A stretch of 64,000 nt of DNA from CAXMMR01 sp963692975 (GTDB taxonomy: Bacteria > Pseudomonadota > Alphaproteobacteria > Acetobacterales > Acetobacteraceae): assembly GCA_963692975.2 (NCBI GenBank), contig CAXMMR010000010.1, positions 124,001 through 188,000 on the forward strand. The letters are read 5' to 3'. Below are positions 9,409 to 17,782 of the stretch, one piece after another; the stretch's first letter is position 1, and each line of letters begins with the position of its first letter. Below the pieces are notes generated by a model, which saw only the letters and a list, made by a program, of their open reading frames with translations, was not told the DNA's origin and searched no databases. Both the position numbers and the translations under genes were made by a program.

Positions 9409-9424
9409 GCACGATGCTCGGCGG

Positions 9425-10258
9425 ATGAACGAGTTCACCCCGATTTTGCCGCGCCGGCGGTTGCGGCGGCTGCGGCGCCGGCCGCGGCATCATGGGCCGT
9501 CGTTCAACCGGATCGTGCCCAACCTGTTGACGATGGTCGGGCTGTGCGCCGGGCTGACCGCCATGCGCTTTGCGCTCGATGCGCGCTACGGCGCGGCGGT
9601 GATCGCGGTGGTGGTGGCCGGCTGCATCGACGGCGTGGACGGCCGGCTGGCGCGGATGCTGAAGGGGACGTCGCGCTTCGGCGCCGAGTTCGACAGCCTG
9701 GCGGACTTCCTGTGTTTCGGCGTTGCGCCGGCCTTCATCCTGTATCTCTGGTCGCTGCGGGTGGCTGGCGGCTACGGCTTCGTGCCGTGCCTGATGTTCG
9801 CGGTGTGCATGGCGCTGCGGCTGGCGCGGTTCAATGCTTCGCTCGGCGAGGAGAGCGGACCCGGGCCGGCCTATGCGCATAGCTTCTTTACCGGCGTGCC
9901 GGCGCCCGCAGGGGCGGGGCTGGCGCTGTTCCCGCTCTTCGCCTCGCTCGAGGCAAGCAGTCTGGGATGGCCGCGCGTCGTCATCGTCATGCATCATCCG
10001 TTGGTGTGCGCGGCGGTGCTGATCGGCTGCGCGGCGCTGCTGGTTTCGACGCTGCCGGTGTGGAGCTTCAAGAACTTCAAGGTGCCGCGCCACATGGTGC
10101 GCCTGCTGCTGCTGGGCACGGCGTTCTTCGCGGCGTTTCTGTTGGCCGATCCGTGGGGAGCGTTCGCGCTCGCCGGGCTGATCTATGTCGGCATGCTGCC
10201 GCTGAGCCTGCGCAGCTTCCGGCGGCTGCGCGACGAGGCGGAGCGGGTGGACGACTAG
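9425..10258 (+). CDS. pssA: CDP-diacylglycerol-serine O-phosphatidyltransferase
   Basis: Makes phosphatidylserine from CDP-diacylglycerol and serine, feeding psd just upstream. The 277-residue membrane protein has a strongly basic N-terminus (RRRLRRLRRRPRHHG) before NRIVPNLLTMVGLCAGL. The complete CDP-alcohol phosphatidyltransferase signature is present: DGRLAR, eight residues, G, three, D, three, D (ending EFDSLAD, residues ~77-99). About seven further hydrophobic helices follow. The ATG at 9425 is the first start giving the family N-terminus. Downstream lies half-repeat B2. Confidence 0.96.
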   Translation: MNEFTPILPRRRLRRLRRRPRHHGPSFNRIVPNLLTMVGLCAGLTAMRFALDARYGAAVIAVVVAGCIDGVDGRLARMLKGTSRFGAEFDSLADFLCFGVAPAFILYLWSLRVAGGYGFVPCLMFAVCMALRLARFNASLGEESGPGPAYAHSFFTGVPAPAGAGLALFPLFASLEASSLGWPRVVIVMHHPLVCAAVLIGCAALLVSTLPVWSFKNFKVPRHMVRLLLLGTAFFAAFLLADPWGAFALAGLIYVGMLPLSLRSFRRLRDEAERVDD

Positions 10259-10298
10259 GGCGCGAAACCCGCCGCTTGGCGTGCGGCCCCAAGTCACA

Positions 10299-10355
10299 AA
10301 TGGATTTTAAAGGCCCCGCCTTTCATGGGGTCCAGGGGCAAAGCGCCTGGCCTTT
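10299..10355. repeat. Repeat family B, half copy B2
   Basis: Only the AAAGGC/GCCTTT-type hairpin (here TTTTAAAGGCCCCGCCTTT) and the CCAGGGGCAAAGCGCCTGG hairpin are present. They lie between the convergent pssA and hyfI-like genes. The second stem carries a mismatch relative to other copies. A terminator role is likely. Confidence 0.75.
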
Positions 10356-10361
10356 CTTCGC

Positions 10362-10916
10362 TTAAGCCGAGAGCGTCGGGTCATGACGGGCCTGGGTCAT
10401 CGGGTCCGGGCTTGCATTGGCTTCCAGCAACGTCAGCAATCCTGACAGGACGGCCTCCGGTGTCGGCGGGCAGCCGCGCACGGCCAGGTCGACCGGGACC
10501 ACTGTTGCGGCGCCGGCGTGCACGGCCGGACTATCCTTGAAGACGCCGCCATCCACGGCACAGTCGCCCACGGCCATCACCCAGCGCGGTTCGGGCAGCG
10601 CGAGCCAGGTGCGTTCGAGCGCCTCGCGCAGGTTGGTGGTGACCGGGCCGGTGACGAGCAGCACGTCGGCGTTGCGCGGCTGGTGGACGAAGCGCAGGCC
10701 GAGCCGCTCAAGCTGACGCACGAGGTCGTTCAGCGCCTCGACCTCCAGGGCGCAGGCGCCGCAATCCCCGGTGTCCATCTGCTCGATCAGCAGCGCGCGG
10801 CCGAGCCGAACCTGGGAGACCAGGTTCAGCCGCTCCAGCAACGCGGCGACGCTGCCCGTGGCTGGCGCCGGGGGATCAGATGGCGCGTGTCTTCGCAGGC
10901 GCTGCATCAATCGCAC
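10362..10916 (-). CDS. HyfI/NuoB-like small subunit of a hydrogenase-related complex
   Basis: 184 residues of the NuoB/HyfI/EchC family, which holds the [4Fe-4S] cluster proximal to the catalytic site. All four cluster cysteines are visible: C52 and C55 in MDTGDCGACALE, C119 in VGDCAVDGG and C149 in VRGCPPTPEAVL. The cluster is therefore probably intact even though the partner large subunit has lost its metal site. The start is GTG 10916 (GGGAG ~11 bases upstream), with ATG 10907 as an alternative. It is the last gene of a six-gene minus-strand operon, 29 bp after the large-subunit gene. Half-repeat B2 lies just beyond its stop. Confidence 0.85.
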   Translation of the reverse strand: MRLMQRLRRHAPSDPPAPATGSVAALLERLNLVSQVRLGRALLIEQMDTGDCGACALEVEALNDLVRQLERLGLRFVHQPRNADVLLVTGPVTTNLREALERTWLALPEPRWVMAVGDCAVDGGVFKDSPAVHAGAATVVPVDLAVRGCPPTPEAVLSGLLTLLEANASPDPMTQARHDPTLSA

Positions 10917-10945
10917 CGCGGTGTGTCTCCCAGTTGATGGCTGGA

Positions 10946-12304
10946 TCAGGCGTCCATGCCGGGCGAGTGTACGCCATAGAGGTTAACGGTGTGTTGCACA
11001 TCATCGACCAGCTGGCCGGCGAGCGCCTGTTCCAGCGAGGCGAGTGCGAGCAGGCCGGGGTCGAACGGGCTCGCGGCGGTGATCAGGCCGTGCTCGACGC
11101 GCAGCCAGTGCAGCGTGCGGCCGCGACTGGCGAGGGCCTCGCCGAAGCCTTCGCCGCTGCGCCGGGCGACCTCGTCGGGCAGGCTCGCCATCACCGGGCC
11201 GTCGGGCAGCCCGGCCAGGGCGGCTTGCGCGGTGGCGAGGTCCGGCTCGATGCCGGTGAGCAGGACGGCGAGGCGACCCGAGGCAGCGCCGGCAAGCCGC
11301 GGCGGCGGCGGGCGGCGGCGCCAGGCGTCTGAGAGTGACGCCAGGCTGGATTGTAGGTTGGCGAGCCGCCCGGCGGACGGGTCGGCCGTGACGCCGCCGG
11401 GCAGCACCAGGTCCATCATCAGGCGGTGGCCGAACGCGGCGGCCGATGCCCTCAACAGCTGCTCGCGCCACAGGCCGCAGGCGCCGGCGAGCCGGGGCGC
11501 CGCCGCGTCGCGGGCGATGGCGGCCAGGCGCGACCAGCCGATGGCGACGCGCTCCAGCGCCAATGCGGCGACGATGAGCGCGGCGGCGCGCGGCGGCGGC
11601 GCCAAGGCGAGGGCGGCCTCGGCGGCGCGGGCGAAGGCGGCGGCGTGGGCGACGGTGGCGTCGCCGGCGAGCCGGGCGGCGTAGCGAGCCGCCGCCCGGG
11701 GCGACTTGCCGCGCATCATCGCCGCGACGCCGCGATGGCCGTAGCCCATCCGCCACTCGGCGCCGATGATGCGTTCGCCGGACAGGGTGAGGCGCAGGTG
11801 GGCCGGACCGCCGGGCACGTCGCCGGCCGGACCCAGGCCGAGCTGGTGCAGCGCCGGCAGGTGGCTCGCCTGTTCGGCGGGCTCGCGCAGCTCGGGCGGC
11901 CCGGGCTCGGCGCCGGCGACGAGCGGGCGCGGCGATAGCGGCCGGCGTTGTGGCCAGCGATCGTGGTCGAGCCAGGCGCGGTCATCGAGGCCGCCCTCGG
12001 CGCGGTGGCCGAACAGGTCCTGCACGATGCGCTCGAACAGGGCGGCCTGCGGATGCTGCGGCGAGAGGGCGGTGTAGCGGCCCTGCTCCACCGGCACCGA
12101 GGCGACGAGAGGCGGCGCCTCCGATGAGCCGGACGGCTCGAACAGCGCATGCACCTGCTCGGCGTCGGCCCAGAGCGCGACGAGGCGAAGGGTGGGTTCG
12201 GCCATGGCGGCCAGGCGGTCCCAGCTCGGCGGGCTCAGCACGTGGCGCGGCCAGGGCCGGGACGGCACGGCGACGCCGGCGAGGATGAGGGCGCGGGCGC
12301 TCAT
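10946..12304 (-). CDS. HyfG/NuoD-like large subunit lacking all Ni-binding cysteines
   Basis: 452 residues. The N-terminal ~130 residues resemble the NuoC/HyfG N-domain and the rest the NuoD/HyfG large subunit. The block MGYGHRGVAAMMRGKSP (~186-202) matches the family sequence just before the first metal motif. Where group 4 hydrogenases have RxCGxC, this protein reads RLAGDATVAH (~211-220). The C-terminal DPCxxC-type motif is replaced by FDPGLLAL near residue 412. One cysteine is visible in the large-subunit part (ACGLWREQLL), so a NiFe centre cannot be built. This is the hallmark of Ehr (energy-converting hydrogenase-related) complexes. The ATG at 12304 overlaps the preceding stop (ATGA). 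Confidence 0.85.
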   Translation of the reverse strand: MSARALILAGVAVPSRPWPRHVLSPPSWDRLAAMAEPTLRLVALWADAEQVHALFEPSGSSEAPPLVASVPVEQGRYTALSPQHPQAALFERIVQDLFGHRAEGGLDDRAWLDHDRWPQRRPLSPRPLVAGAEPGPPELREPAEQASHLPALHQLGLGPAGDVPGGPAHLRLTLSGERIIGAEWRMGYGHRGVAAMMRGKSPRAAARYAARLAGDATVAHAAAFARAAEAALALAPPPRAAALIVAALALERVAIGWSRLAAIARDAAAPRLAGACGLWREQLLRASAAAFGHRLMMDLVLPGGVTADPSAGRLANLQSSLASLSDAWRRRPPPPRLAGAASGRLAVLLTGIEPDLATAQAALAGLPDGPVMASLPDEVARRSGEGFGEALASRGRTLHWLRVEHGLITAASPFDPGLLALASLEQALAGQLVDDVQHTVNLYGVHSPGMDA

Positions 12305-13575
12305 CCGCCGGCGCTTGTGGCGCGCGCGAGCCACGCCAGGCACGCCGGCGGCAAGGCGACGCCGATCACCAGGTTGCACAGCAGCAGGGCGGCGAGCGCC
12401 CAGGACGGCGCTGCGGTGAGGCGATTGCCGGTGCTCGCCGGTGTGGGTCGCGCGGCGGCCAGGCGCAGGCAGACCAGGGCGAGGCCGAGGGCGAGCGGCA
12501 GGGCGGCGAGCGGAGCCTGCCGCACGGCGCCGGCGAGCAGCAGCAGCGCGGCGGCGAACACGCCGAACGGCGGGAGCAGGGCGAGCACGGCGTGCGCGAG
12601 CCGGCGCAGCCAGCAGCCGGGCGCCAGGTCGTGCGCGAGCGCGCAGGCGGCGGCGGCGAGCAGGCTGGCGGCGAGAAGCAGCAGGCCGGCCGTCGCGGCC
12701 GAGCCGCCCATGCCGATACCGGCCAGGGCGGCGCCGCAGAGCGCGAGCGCGCCGGAACCGGCGATCGCGGCGTCGCCCGGCGGCAGACGCCACAGCTCGA
12801 GCGTCGCGACGAGCAGCCAGCCGATGCCGGCCCAGAGCAGCAGCGCGGGCGGCAGGCCGCCGGTCACGCCGAGGCGCAGCAGCACCGCCAGCGTCAGCGC
12901 GACGAGGCCGCCGCCGCCGGCAAGCTCGGCGAGCGTTTCTGCCGGCGGGCCCCGGCCGGGCGCCAGCAGGCCGGGCGCCATCAGGCCGGGCGCCACCAGG
13001 CCGGGCGCCACCAGGCCGGGCGCCAGCAGGCCGAGCCCGGCAAAGCCAAGGCCGAGCAGGAGTGCGCCGGCGGCTGGCGCCGCTGCAAGCAGGGCGGCGC
13101 CGAGCAGCGCCACCGCCTGGCAGGCGCTGCCGGTCAGCAGCGTCTTGTGGCCGGCAAAGCGCGCCCAGCCGTCGCGCCCGGCGAGGTCGACCAGCAGCAG
13201 CAGGGCGAGCTGGCTGAGCGCGACGGTCGCCAGTGGCGAGGCGGCGAGGGCGGCGACGGCGACGATCGCGGGGATCGCCAGCGCCGCTGCGTCGCGCCGG
13301 CGTCCAGGCCAGCCTGGACGCGGCGGCGCGTCGGCGCAGGCGGCGGCGGCGGCGAGCGCGTAGGCGAGCAGGACGGTGAACAGCGCGGCGCTGCGGCCAA
13401 GCCAGGGCGCGCCCGCCTTGCCGCCGCCGATGATGACGGCGAGCGCCAGCAGCAGCGCCGTTGCGGCGCCGGCGATGCGCAGCCCTGGCCGGACCGCGCC
13501 CGCTCGCAGCCGGTCGGGCAGTAGCGCCAGCAGCAGCGCGGTTGCGAGCGGCAGCAGCAGCATCGCCGGCGTCAC
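12301..13575 (-). CDS. HyfF/NuoN-like membrane antiporter-type subunit
   Basis: 424 residues, almost entirely hydrophobic, with about twelve helices; a short member of the NuoL/M/N-Mrp family. Visible features are a central GHKTLLTGSACQAVALLG segment (a conserved-lysine helix of this family) and a second LRLGVTGGLPPALLLWAGIGWLL region. It presumably forms a proton- or ion-translocating channel of the complex. The N-terminus overlaps the hyfE-like stop and the C-terminus overlaps the large-subunit start, both by ATGA. A tandem minisatellite at 12954-13028 encodes five in-frame APGL(V/M/L) units in the middle of the protein, probably in a loop or helix cap. Confidence 0.78.
   Translation of the reverse strand: MTPAMLLLPLATALLLALLPDRLRAGAVRPGLRIAGAATALLLALAVIIGGGKAGAPWLGRSAALFTVLLAYALAAAAACADAPPRPGWPGRRRDAAALAIPAIVAVAALAASPLATVALSQLALLLLVDLAGRDGWARFAGHKTLLTGSACQAVALLGAALLAAAPAAGALLLGLGFAGLGLLAPGLVAPGLVAPGLMAPGLLAPGRGPPAETLAELAGGGGLVALTLAVLLRLGVTGGLPPALLLWAGIGWLLVATLELWRLPPGDAAIAGSGALALCGAALAGIGMGGSAATAGLLLLAASLLAAAACALAHDLAPGCWLRRLAHAVLALLPPFGVFAAALLLLAGAVRQAPLAALPLALGLALVCLRLAAARPTPASTGNRLTAAPSWALAALLLCNLVIGVALPPACLAWLARATSAGG
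12954..13028. repeat. 15-bp tandem minisatellite inside the hyfF-like gene
   Basis: Five consecutive 15-base units of the form GGCCGGGCGCCANCA. The third and fourth are identical and the others differ by one or two bases; a sixth unit starts but diverges. Read on the minus strand they encode five-residue repeats, so copy-number changes would keep the frame. Confidence 0.9.
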
Positions 13576-14117
13576 GTGGGCGTCCGCTCCGGAGACGCGC
13601 CGAGCAGCAGTGTGATGCTGGCGGCGGCGAGCAGGACCAGCAGCGCCGGCAACGGGCCGGGGGCGGCGAGCGCCAGCACGCCGAGCAGGGCGGCGTTCTG
13701 CGCCGTGGCGAGACAGGCCGCCTGCACGACGCCGGTTGCCAGAGCGCCGCCGCCGACGCCCACGGCGAGGCTGGCCAGCAGCGCGGCCGCGAGCTGCGGA
13801 TCATTCGGCAGCACCCGGGGCGCCGCCAGGCTCGCGCCGAGCACGGCGGCGGCGAGCAGGACGAGACTTGCCGGCAGGCGCGGCCGCGCGGCTGGCGCCC
13901 GACCGCCAACGCGCCAGGGCACGACGATTACCGGACCGAGCAGCAGCGCTGCCAGGGTGAGCGCCTCGGCAGCCGTGGCGCCGGTCGCCGCCGTCACTGA
14001 GGCGAGCAGGAGCAGCACGCCCTGCACGATCAGCAGCAGGCGCAGGTGGCTGCCGACGAGCAGGACCAGGCCCGCATCGGCCAGCAGCAGGCAGGCGATG
14101 GCGCCGAGCCCGCTCAC
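13572..14117 (-). CDS. HyfE/NuoK-like membrane subunit
   Basis: 181 residues with about six hydrophobic helices and few charges, matching the size and layout of hydrogenase-4 component E (a NuoK-related subunit). The assignment depends mainly on hydropathy, length and position between the HyfC- and HyfF-like genes. The start overlaps the HyfC-like stop and its own stop overlaps the HyfF-like start, both by ATGA, so the operon appears fully translationally coupled. In related complexes this subunit contributes to the membrane ion path. Confidence 0.72.
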   Translation of the reverse strand: MSGLGAIACLLLADAGLVLLVGSHLRLLLIVQGVLLLLASVTAATGATAAEALTLAALLLGPVIVVPWRVGGRAPAARPRLPASLVLLAAAVLGASLAAPRVLPNDPQLAAALLASLAVGVGGGALATGVVQAACLATAQNAALLGVLALAAPGPLPALLVLLAAASITLLLGASPERTPT

Positions 14118-15019
14118 GCCGCGCGCTGGGTCGCGATCAGCAGGCAGCCGGCGAGCAGGGCGCCGAGGGCGCCGAGCCCCATCAGCGCCGGCACTCGCAA
14201 GGCGGTGCGCCGGGCGAGGCCCTGCGTCGCGCCGAGAGCGATGGCGAGCACCAGCACCTTGATCGCCCAGGCGGCGAGGCCTTCCGCGAGCCCGAACAGG
14301 CTGGCGGGCAGACCTGGCGCGGGCGGGATCAGGCCGGCGAGCAGGGTCAGCCAGAGCAGGCGCCGCAGCCAGGCGGCGTGGCTGGCGAGCAGCAGGTCGG
14401 CGCCGGAGAACGCGTCGAGCGTGGCGGTCTCGGCGGCCTCGCTGTCCGCCAGGGCGAGTGCGAGGACGGCGAGCAGGGCCAGGCTGGCCGCACCGGCGGG
14501 GGGCAGCGCCTCCCCGAGCGCGCCGAGCATCGCATCCAGGTTGGTGGTGCCGGTGGCCAGCGCCAGCGCGGCGAGCAGCAGCAGCCAGCCGGGCTGGAGC
14601 AGGCCGGCGGCGTGCAGCAGGCGGCCGGCGCCGAGGCCGCTCGACGCCTCGCCGTCATCAAGCGCGGCCAGCACGAGCGCGAGCCGGGCGGCGACGAGCA
14701 GGCCGCCGACGGCGACCAGGTCCGACAGCACCGCGCCGGCCATGCCGCGGCAGAACGACGGTACCAGCAGGCTGGCGGTGATCGAGAGGGTGCTGGCGGC
14801 GAGCAGCGCCGGCTGGCGTAGCGGCGAGGCGGTGCCGGGCACCAACGTGGTTTTGCGGCTCAGCCGCACCAGCTCGCGCCAGGGCTGCAGCAGCGGCGGC
14901 CCGACGCGGCCCTGTGCGAGGGATGCGGCGCGGTCGACCGCGCCCTGAACGAGGGGTGCGGCGGCCAGCATCAGCGCGGCGTGAACGAGCAGCAGCAGCA
15001 CGGCGAGGGCGTCGCTCAA
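14114..15019 (-). CDS. HyfC/NuoH-like membrane subunit
   Basis: 301 residues of the NuoH/HyfC/EchB family, which in complex I and group 4 hydrogenases anchors the hydrophilic arm to the membrane arm. Family context is visible in AQGRVGPPLLQPWRELVRL and SRKTTLVPGTASPL near the N-terminus, followed by about seven helices. The start is inferred as TTG 15019, overlapping the previous stop as TTGA. The frame is open upstream to 15169, but that stretch is the shadow of the HyfB-like C-terminus. The coupled overlap supports the TTG. Confidence 0.82.
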   Translation of the reverse strand: MSDALAVLLLLVHAALMLAAAPLVQGAVDRAASLAQGRVGPPLLQPWRELVRLSRKTTLVPGTASPLRQPALLAASTLSITASLLVPSFCRGMAGAVLSDLVAVGGLLVAARLALVLAALDDGEASSGLGAGRLLHAAGLLQPGWLLLLAALALATGTTNLDAMLGALGEALPPAGAASLALLAVLALALADSEAAETATLDAFSGADLLLASHAAWLRRLLWLTLLAGLIPPAPGLPASLFGLAEGLAAWAIKVLVLAIALGATQGLARRTALRVPALMGLGALGALLAGCLLIATQRAA

Positions 15020-16938
15020 CGGCCTGCCCCGGCGGGCGCCAGCCAGAGCCAGGCGAGCGCCGCGATCAGCAGCGCCGGCAGAACGAGGCGGCCGGAGTGC
15101 CGCGATGCCTGCGGCGGGCGGCGGGCCAGCCGGCGGAAGCGCCGGGCCAGCGGCGAGGCGCGCGGCCAAATCGGGAGGCGGATGAGCCAGCGGGGCAGGA
15201 TCTCGGCGAGCGGCCAGGCGAGCGAGGCGGCGTTGGCCTGCAGCGCCGGGTCGCCGAACGGCAGCCAGGGCGGCGGGCGGGCAAAGCCGCCATCCCAGAC
15301 CTCGGCCTCAGCCGGTTGCCGGCAGCGCGACCGGACCAGCCAGCGCAGCAGCACCGCGATCACCAGCGCAGCGCCGCACAGCAGCAGCGGAGCGAAGCCG
15401 ACCATGTCGAGGCTCGCCACGTCGGGCCGGGCGCCTTGCCGGCCGTCGGCGAGCAGGCTGCGGCCCTCGGGCAACACGGCGGCGAGCGCCGGCACGACGA
15501 GGCGGAGGCCGAGCGACGGGGCGAGCCCGAGCAGGCCGAGCAGGCTCGCGAGGGCAGCAAGGGTGAGGCGTGTCGGCAGCGGCGGCAGGGTCGCGGCGGC
15601 GGCGCGCGGGCTGCGGGGGCGGCCGAGGCAGGTGACGGCAAACAGGCGCGTCGCGGCAATCGCGGAGAAGCCGGCAGCGGCGCCGAGGCCGGCGACGCTG
15701 AGCAGGACCAGCAGCGCCGAGGCCGGGCCGGCGGCGCGCATGGCGGCGAGTGCGGCCTGGAGCAGCAGCCAGGCGCCGGCGAAGCCGGCTGTCAGCGGCA
15801 GTGCGGCCAGCGAGGCAAGTCCGACAAGCAGGCCCCAGGCGGTGCCCGGCAGGCGGTGGATCAGGCCGCCGAGACGATCGAGCCGCTGCGAGCCGGCCTC
15901 GCTTGCGATCGCCGCGTCGGCCAAAGCGAGCAGCAGCAGACCCAGCGTGGCGGCGATCAGCTGCAGCAGCGTGCCAGCCAGCGCCAGGGCGGCCAGCAGC
16001 GGCAGGTCGCTGGCGCGCGCCAGCAGCGTCAAGCCGACCCCGACCAGGGTCGCGCCCGCCGCCTGTCGGGCGAGCCCGGCGGAGATCCGGTCGAGCCTGA
16101 TCTCGACCAGCGCGATGGCGGCGCCGCTTGCCGCGGCGACGGCGCCGATGGCGAGCGGGGCCGCGCACCACCAGGCCGGCGGTGCGGCGGCGTTCGCCAC
16201 CAGCAGTCGCAGCAGCACGGCCGAGCCGAGCAGCGGCCGCAGCGACACGGCGATGGCGGGCGCAACCGAGCCGGGCGGCAGGCTGGGCAGCGCCACGCCG
16301 AACGGCGGCAGCGCCGCCAGCGACAGGCCGGCGAGCAGCGCCAGCCCGTAGGCGGCGGCGCAGGCGGCCGTGTTCGAATCTCCTGCCGGCGTACTGCCCG
16401 CGAGGACAGGCAGGAGCGCCGGGGCGGCGGCGAGGCAGGCGCCGACGATCAGCGCCGCGCGCGCCCGGACAGGGCGCGCCGGTCGGGCGATGCGGCCGAG
16501 CAGCAGCAGGGTCGCCACGGCAGCAAGCCCGAGCGTCGGCGCGTCGGCCGCCAGCAGCAGGAGCACGCTCAGCGCGAGCAGCGCGCCGAGGTCGGCCGCG
16601 GCTGTGCCGCGCGGGGCGGCGACGAGCGAGGCGGCGATGCCGAGCAGGATCGGCAGCAGGAGCAGCGAGGTAAACGGGTCGAGCGTCAGGCCGACCGGCG
16701 ATCCGGGCAGGCCGAGCGGCAGCACGAGGGTTGCCGCGCCGCCGACGATCAGCACCGCCACGCAGGCGGCGGCCGCGAGGCCGGCCAGGACGGCCAGGCC
16801 AGCGGCGAGCGGCAGCGGGCGGAGCATCCTTGGGCGTGGCAGAAGGCCGGCCAGCGCCGGCAGGCCGGCCAGCGCCGGCAGGCCGGCCAGCGCGCCGACC
16901 GTCAGGAGAAGGATGAGGGCAAGGGCGCTGACGCTCAT
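15016..16938 (-). CDS. HyfB/NuoL-like membrane antiporter-type subunit
   Basis: 640 residues, first gene of the complex operon. Roughly fourteen hydrophobic helices are followed by a cytoplasmic-like tail (EAEVWDGGFARPPPWLPFGDPALQANAASLAWPL) that matches the HyfB C-terminal region, then one more helix. It is a Mrp/NuoL-family ion-translocating subunit. The ATG at 16938 begins a first helix that includes three in-frame AGLPAL-type units from an 18-bp tandem repeat (16844-16909). No HyfA, HyfD or ferredoxin-type HyfH gene is present, so no soluble electron-input module is encoded in this operon. Confidence 0.82.
   Translation of the reverse strand: MSVSALALILLLTVGALAGLPALAGLPALAGLLPRPRMLRPLPLAAGLAVLAGLAAAACVAVLIVGGAATLVLPLGLPGSPVGLTLDPFTSLLLLPILLGIAASLVAAPRGTAAADLGALLALSVLLLLAADAPTLGLAAVATLLLLGRIARPARPVRARAALIVGACLAAAPALLPVLAGSTPAGDSNTAACAAAYGLALLAGLSLAALPPFGVALPSLPPGSVAPAIAVSLRPLLGSAVLLRLLVANAAAPPAWWCAAPLAIGAVAAASGAAIALVEIRLDRISAGLARQAAGATLVGVGLTLLARASDLPLLAALALAGTLLQLIAATLGLLLLALADAAIASEAGSQRLDRLGGLIHRLPGTAWGLLVGLASLAALPLTAGFAGAWLLLQAALAAMRAAGPASALLVLLSVAGLGAAAGFSAIAATRLFAVTCLGRPRSPRAAAATLPPLPTRLTLAALASLLGLLGLAPSLGLRLVVPALAAVLPEGRSLLADGRQGARPDVASLDMVGFAPLLLCGAALVIAVLLRWLVRSRCRQPAEAEVWDGGFARPPPWLPFGDPALQANAASLAWPLAEILPRWLIRLPIWPRASPLARRFRRLARRPPQASRHSGRLVLPALLIAALAWLWLAPAGAGR
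16844..16909. repeat. 18-bp tandem repeat inside the hyfB-like gene
   Basis: Three perfect copies of AGGCCGGCCAGCGCCGGC (16844-16897) and a partial fourth. On the minus strand they encode AGLPAL units within the first transmembrane helix. The unit length keeps the reading frame when copies are gained or lost. It is the second such minisatellite in this operon. Confidence 0.9.
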
Positions 16939-17029
16939 CGTGCTTCGGCACCTGCTCCACGGCCATGGCTTATGCCAAAGCTAGCAGGCTGCGGCAGAAG
17001 ACTGAAACAAGCCGTTGAGATCGAGGAGG

Positions 17030-17085
17030 AAAGGCCAGGGGCTTTGCCCCTGGACCCCATTAAAGGCGGAGCCTTTAAATCCGTT
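17030..17085. repeat. Repeat family B, half copy B3, in a 349-bp gene-free gap
   Basis: Hairpins CCAGGGGCTTTGCCCCTGG and AAAGGCGGAGCCTTT, in the left-half orientation. It is the only structure I recognise between the divergent hyfB-like operon (start 16938) and the YaiI-family gene (start 17288). Promoters for both must lie in this gap, but I cannot identify them. The copy is therefore upstream of two genes, unlike most family members. Confidence 0.78.
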
Positions 17086-17287
17086 CCTTGTGGGTGCTTG
17101 CCGGGCGAGTTTGGTGGGTGGGGCGGAGGATTGCTTGGCTTCGGCTAGCTAGAAGCGCGGGCCTCGCTCTCGCGGAGGCGGGGCTGGGGCGCCGCACCCG
17201 TCGTGCGACTGCACGCTGGCGCGCGGCGGGCCGTGGCCTTGCTTTAGCTGGCCGCCCAGCCGATTTGCAGCGTAGGAGGTGCTGCTG

Positions 17288-17782
17288 GTGACTGATATCT
17301 ATGTGGATGGCGATGCCTGTCCGGTGCGCGAGGAGGTGTATCGGGTGGCTGGACGGCTGCAGTTGCAGGTGCATGTCGTCGCCAATGGCTCGAGGCCGAT
17401 CCGGCCGCCGGGGCTGCCTTTCGTGACCATGGTCACCGTTGAGGCCGGTGCGGACGAGGCTGATAACTGGATTGCCGAGCGCATCGGGCCGGCCGACATC
17501 TGCATCACCAGCGACATTCCCCTGGCCGCGCGGTGCCTGGCGCGCGGCGGCCAGGCGGTGGCACCGAACGGGCGGGCCTGGACGACGGACAACATCGGCT
17601 CGGCGCTGGCCGGGCGGGAGATCGCACGGCATTTGCGCGAGATCGGCGCCGGTGGCGGCGGCCCGTCGCCGCTGACCCGGGCGGACCGATCGCAGTTCCT
17701 CTCGAGCCTTGATGCGGCGGTGCGGCGGGCTCGGCGGCCGGCTGTTCGGGCGCCGGCGGTGGTTCGGGGCGACGTGGCATGA
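17288..17782 (+). CDS. YaiI/YqxD family protein (DUF188, PIN-like)
   Basis: 164 residues of the UPF0178 family, a PIN-like fold of unknown biochemical role. Family motifs are IYVDGDACPVREEVYRVA at the N-terminus, VVANGSRPIRPP, ADNWIAERIGPADICITSDIPLAARCL and GQAVAPNGRAWTTDNIG. The GTG at 17288 is chosen because AGGAGGT at 17274-17280 sits seven bases upstream; an earlier reading would start inside that site. Its stop overlaps the next gene by ATGA. Confidence 0.92.
   Translation: MTDIYVDGDACPVREEVYRVAGRLQLQVHVVANGSRPIRPPGLPFVTMVTVEAGADEADNWIAERIGPADICITSDIPLAARCLARGGQAVAPNGRAWTTDNIGSALAGREIARHLREIGAGGGGPSPLTRADRSQFLSSLDAAVRRARRPAVRAPAVVRGDVA

Noticed and set aside
10946..12304. Active group 4 [NiFe]-hydrogenase or formate hydrogenlyase
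   Set aside because: All Ni-binding cysteines are absent, and no maturation or formate dehydrogenase genes are adjacent.
14914..17148. Long plus-strand open frame of over 700 codons opposite the hyfB/hyfC-like genes
   Set aside because: Gln/Arg/Gly-rich shadow translation typical of high-GC DNA; the minus strand has clear membrane-protein homology and coupled starts.
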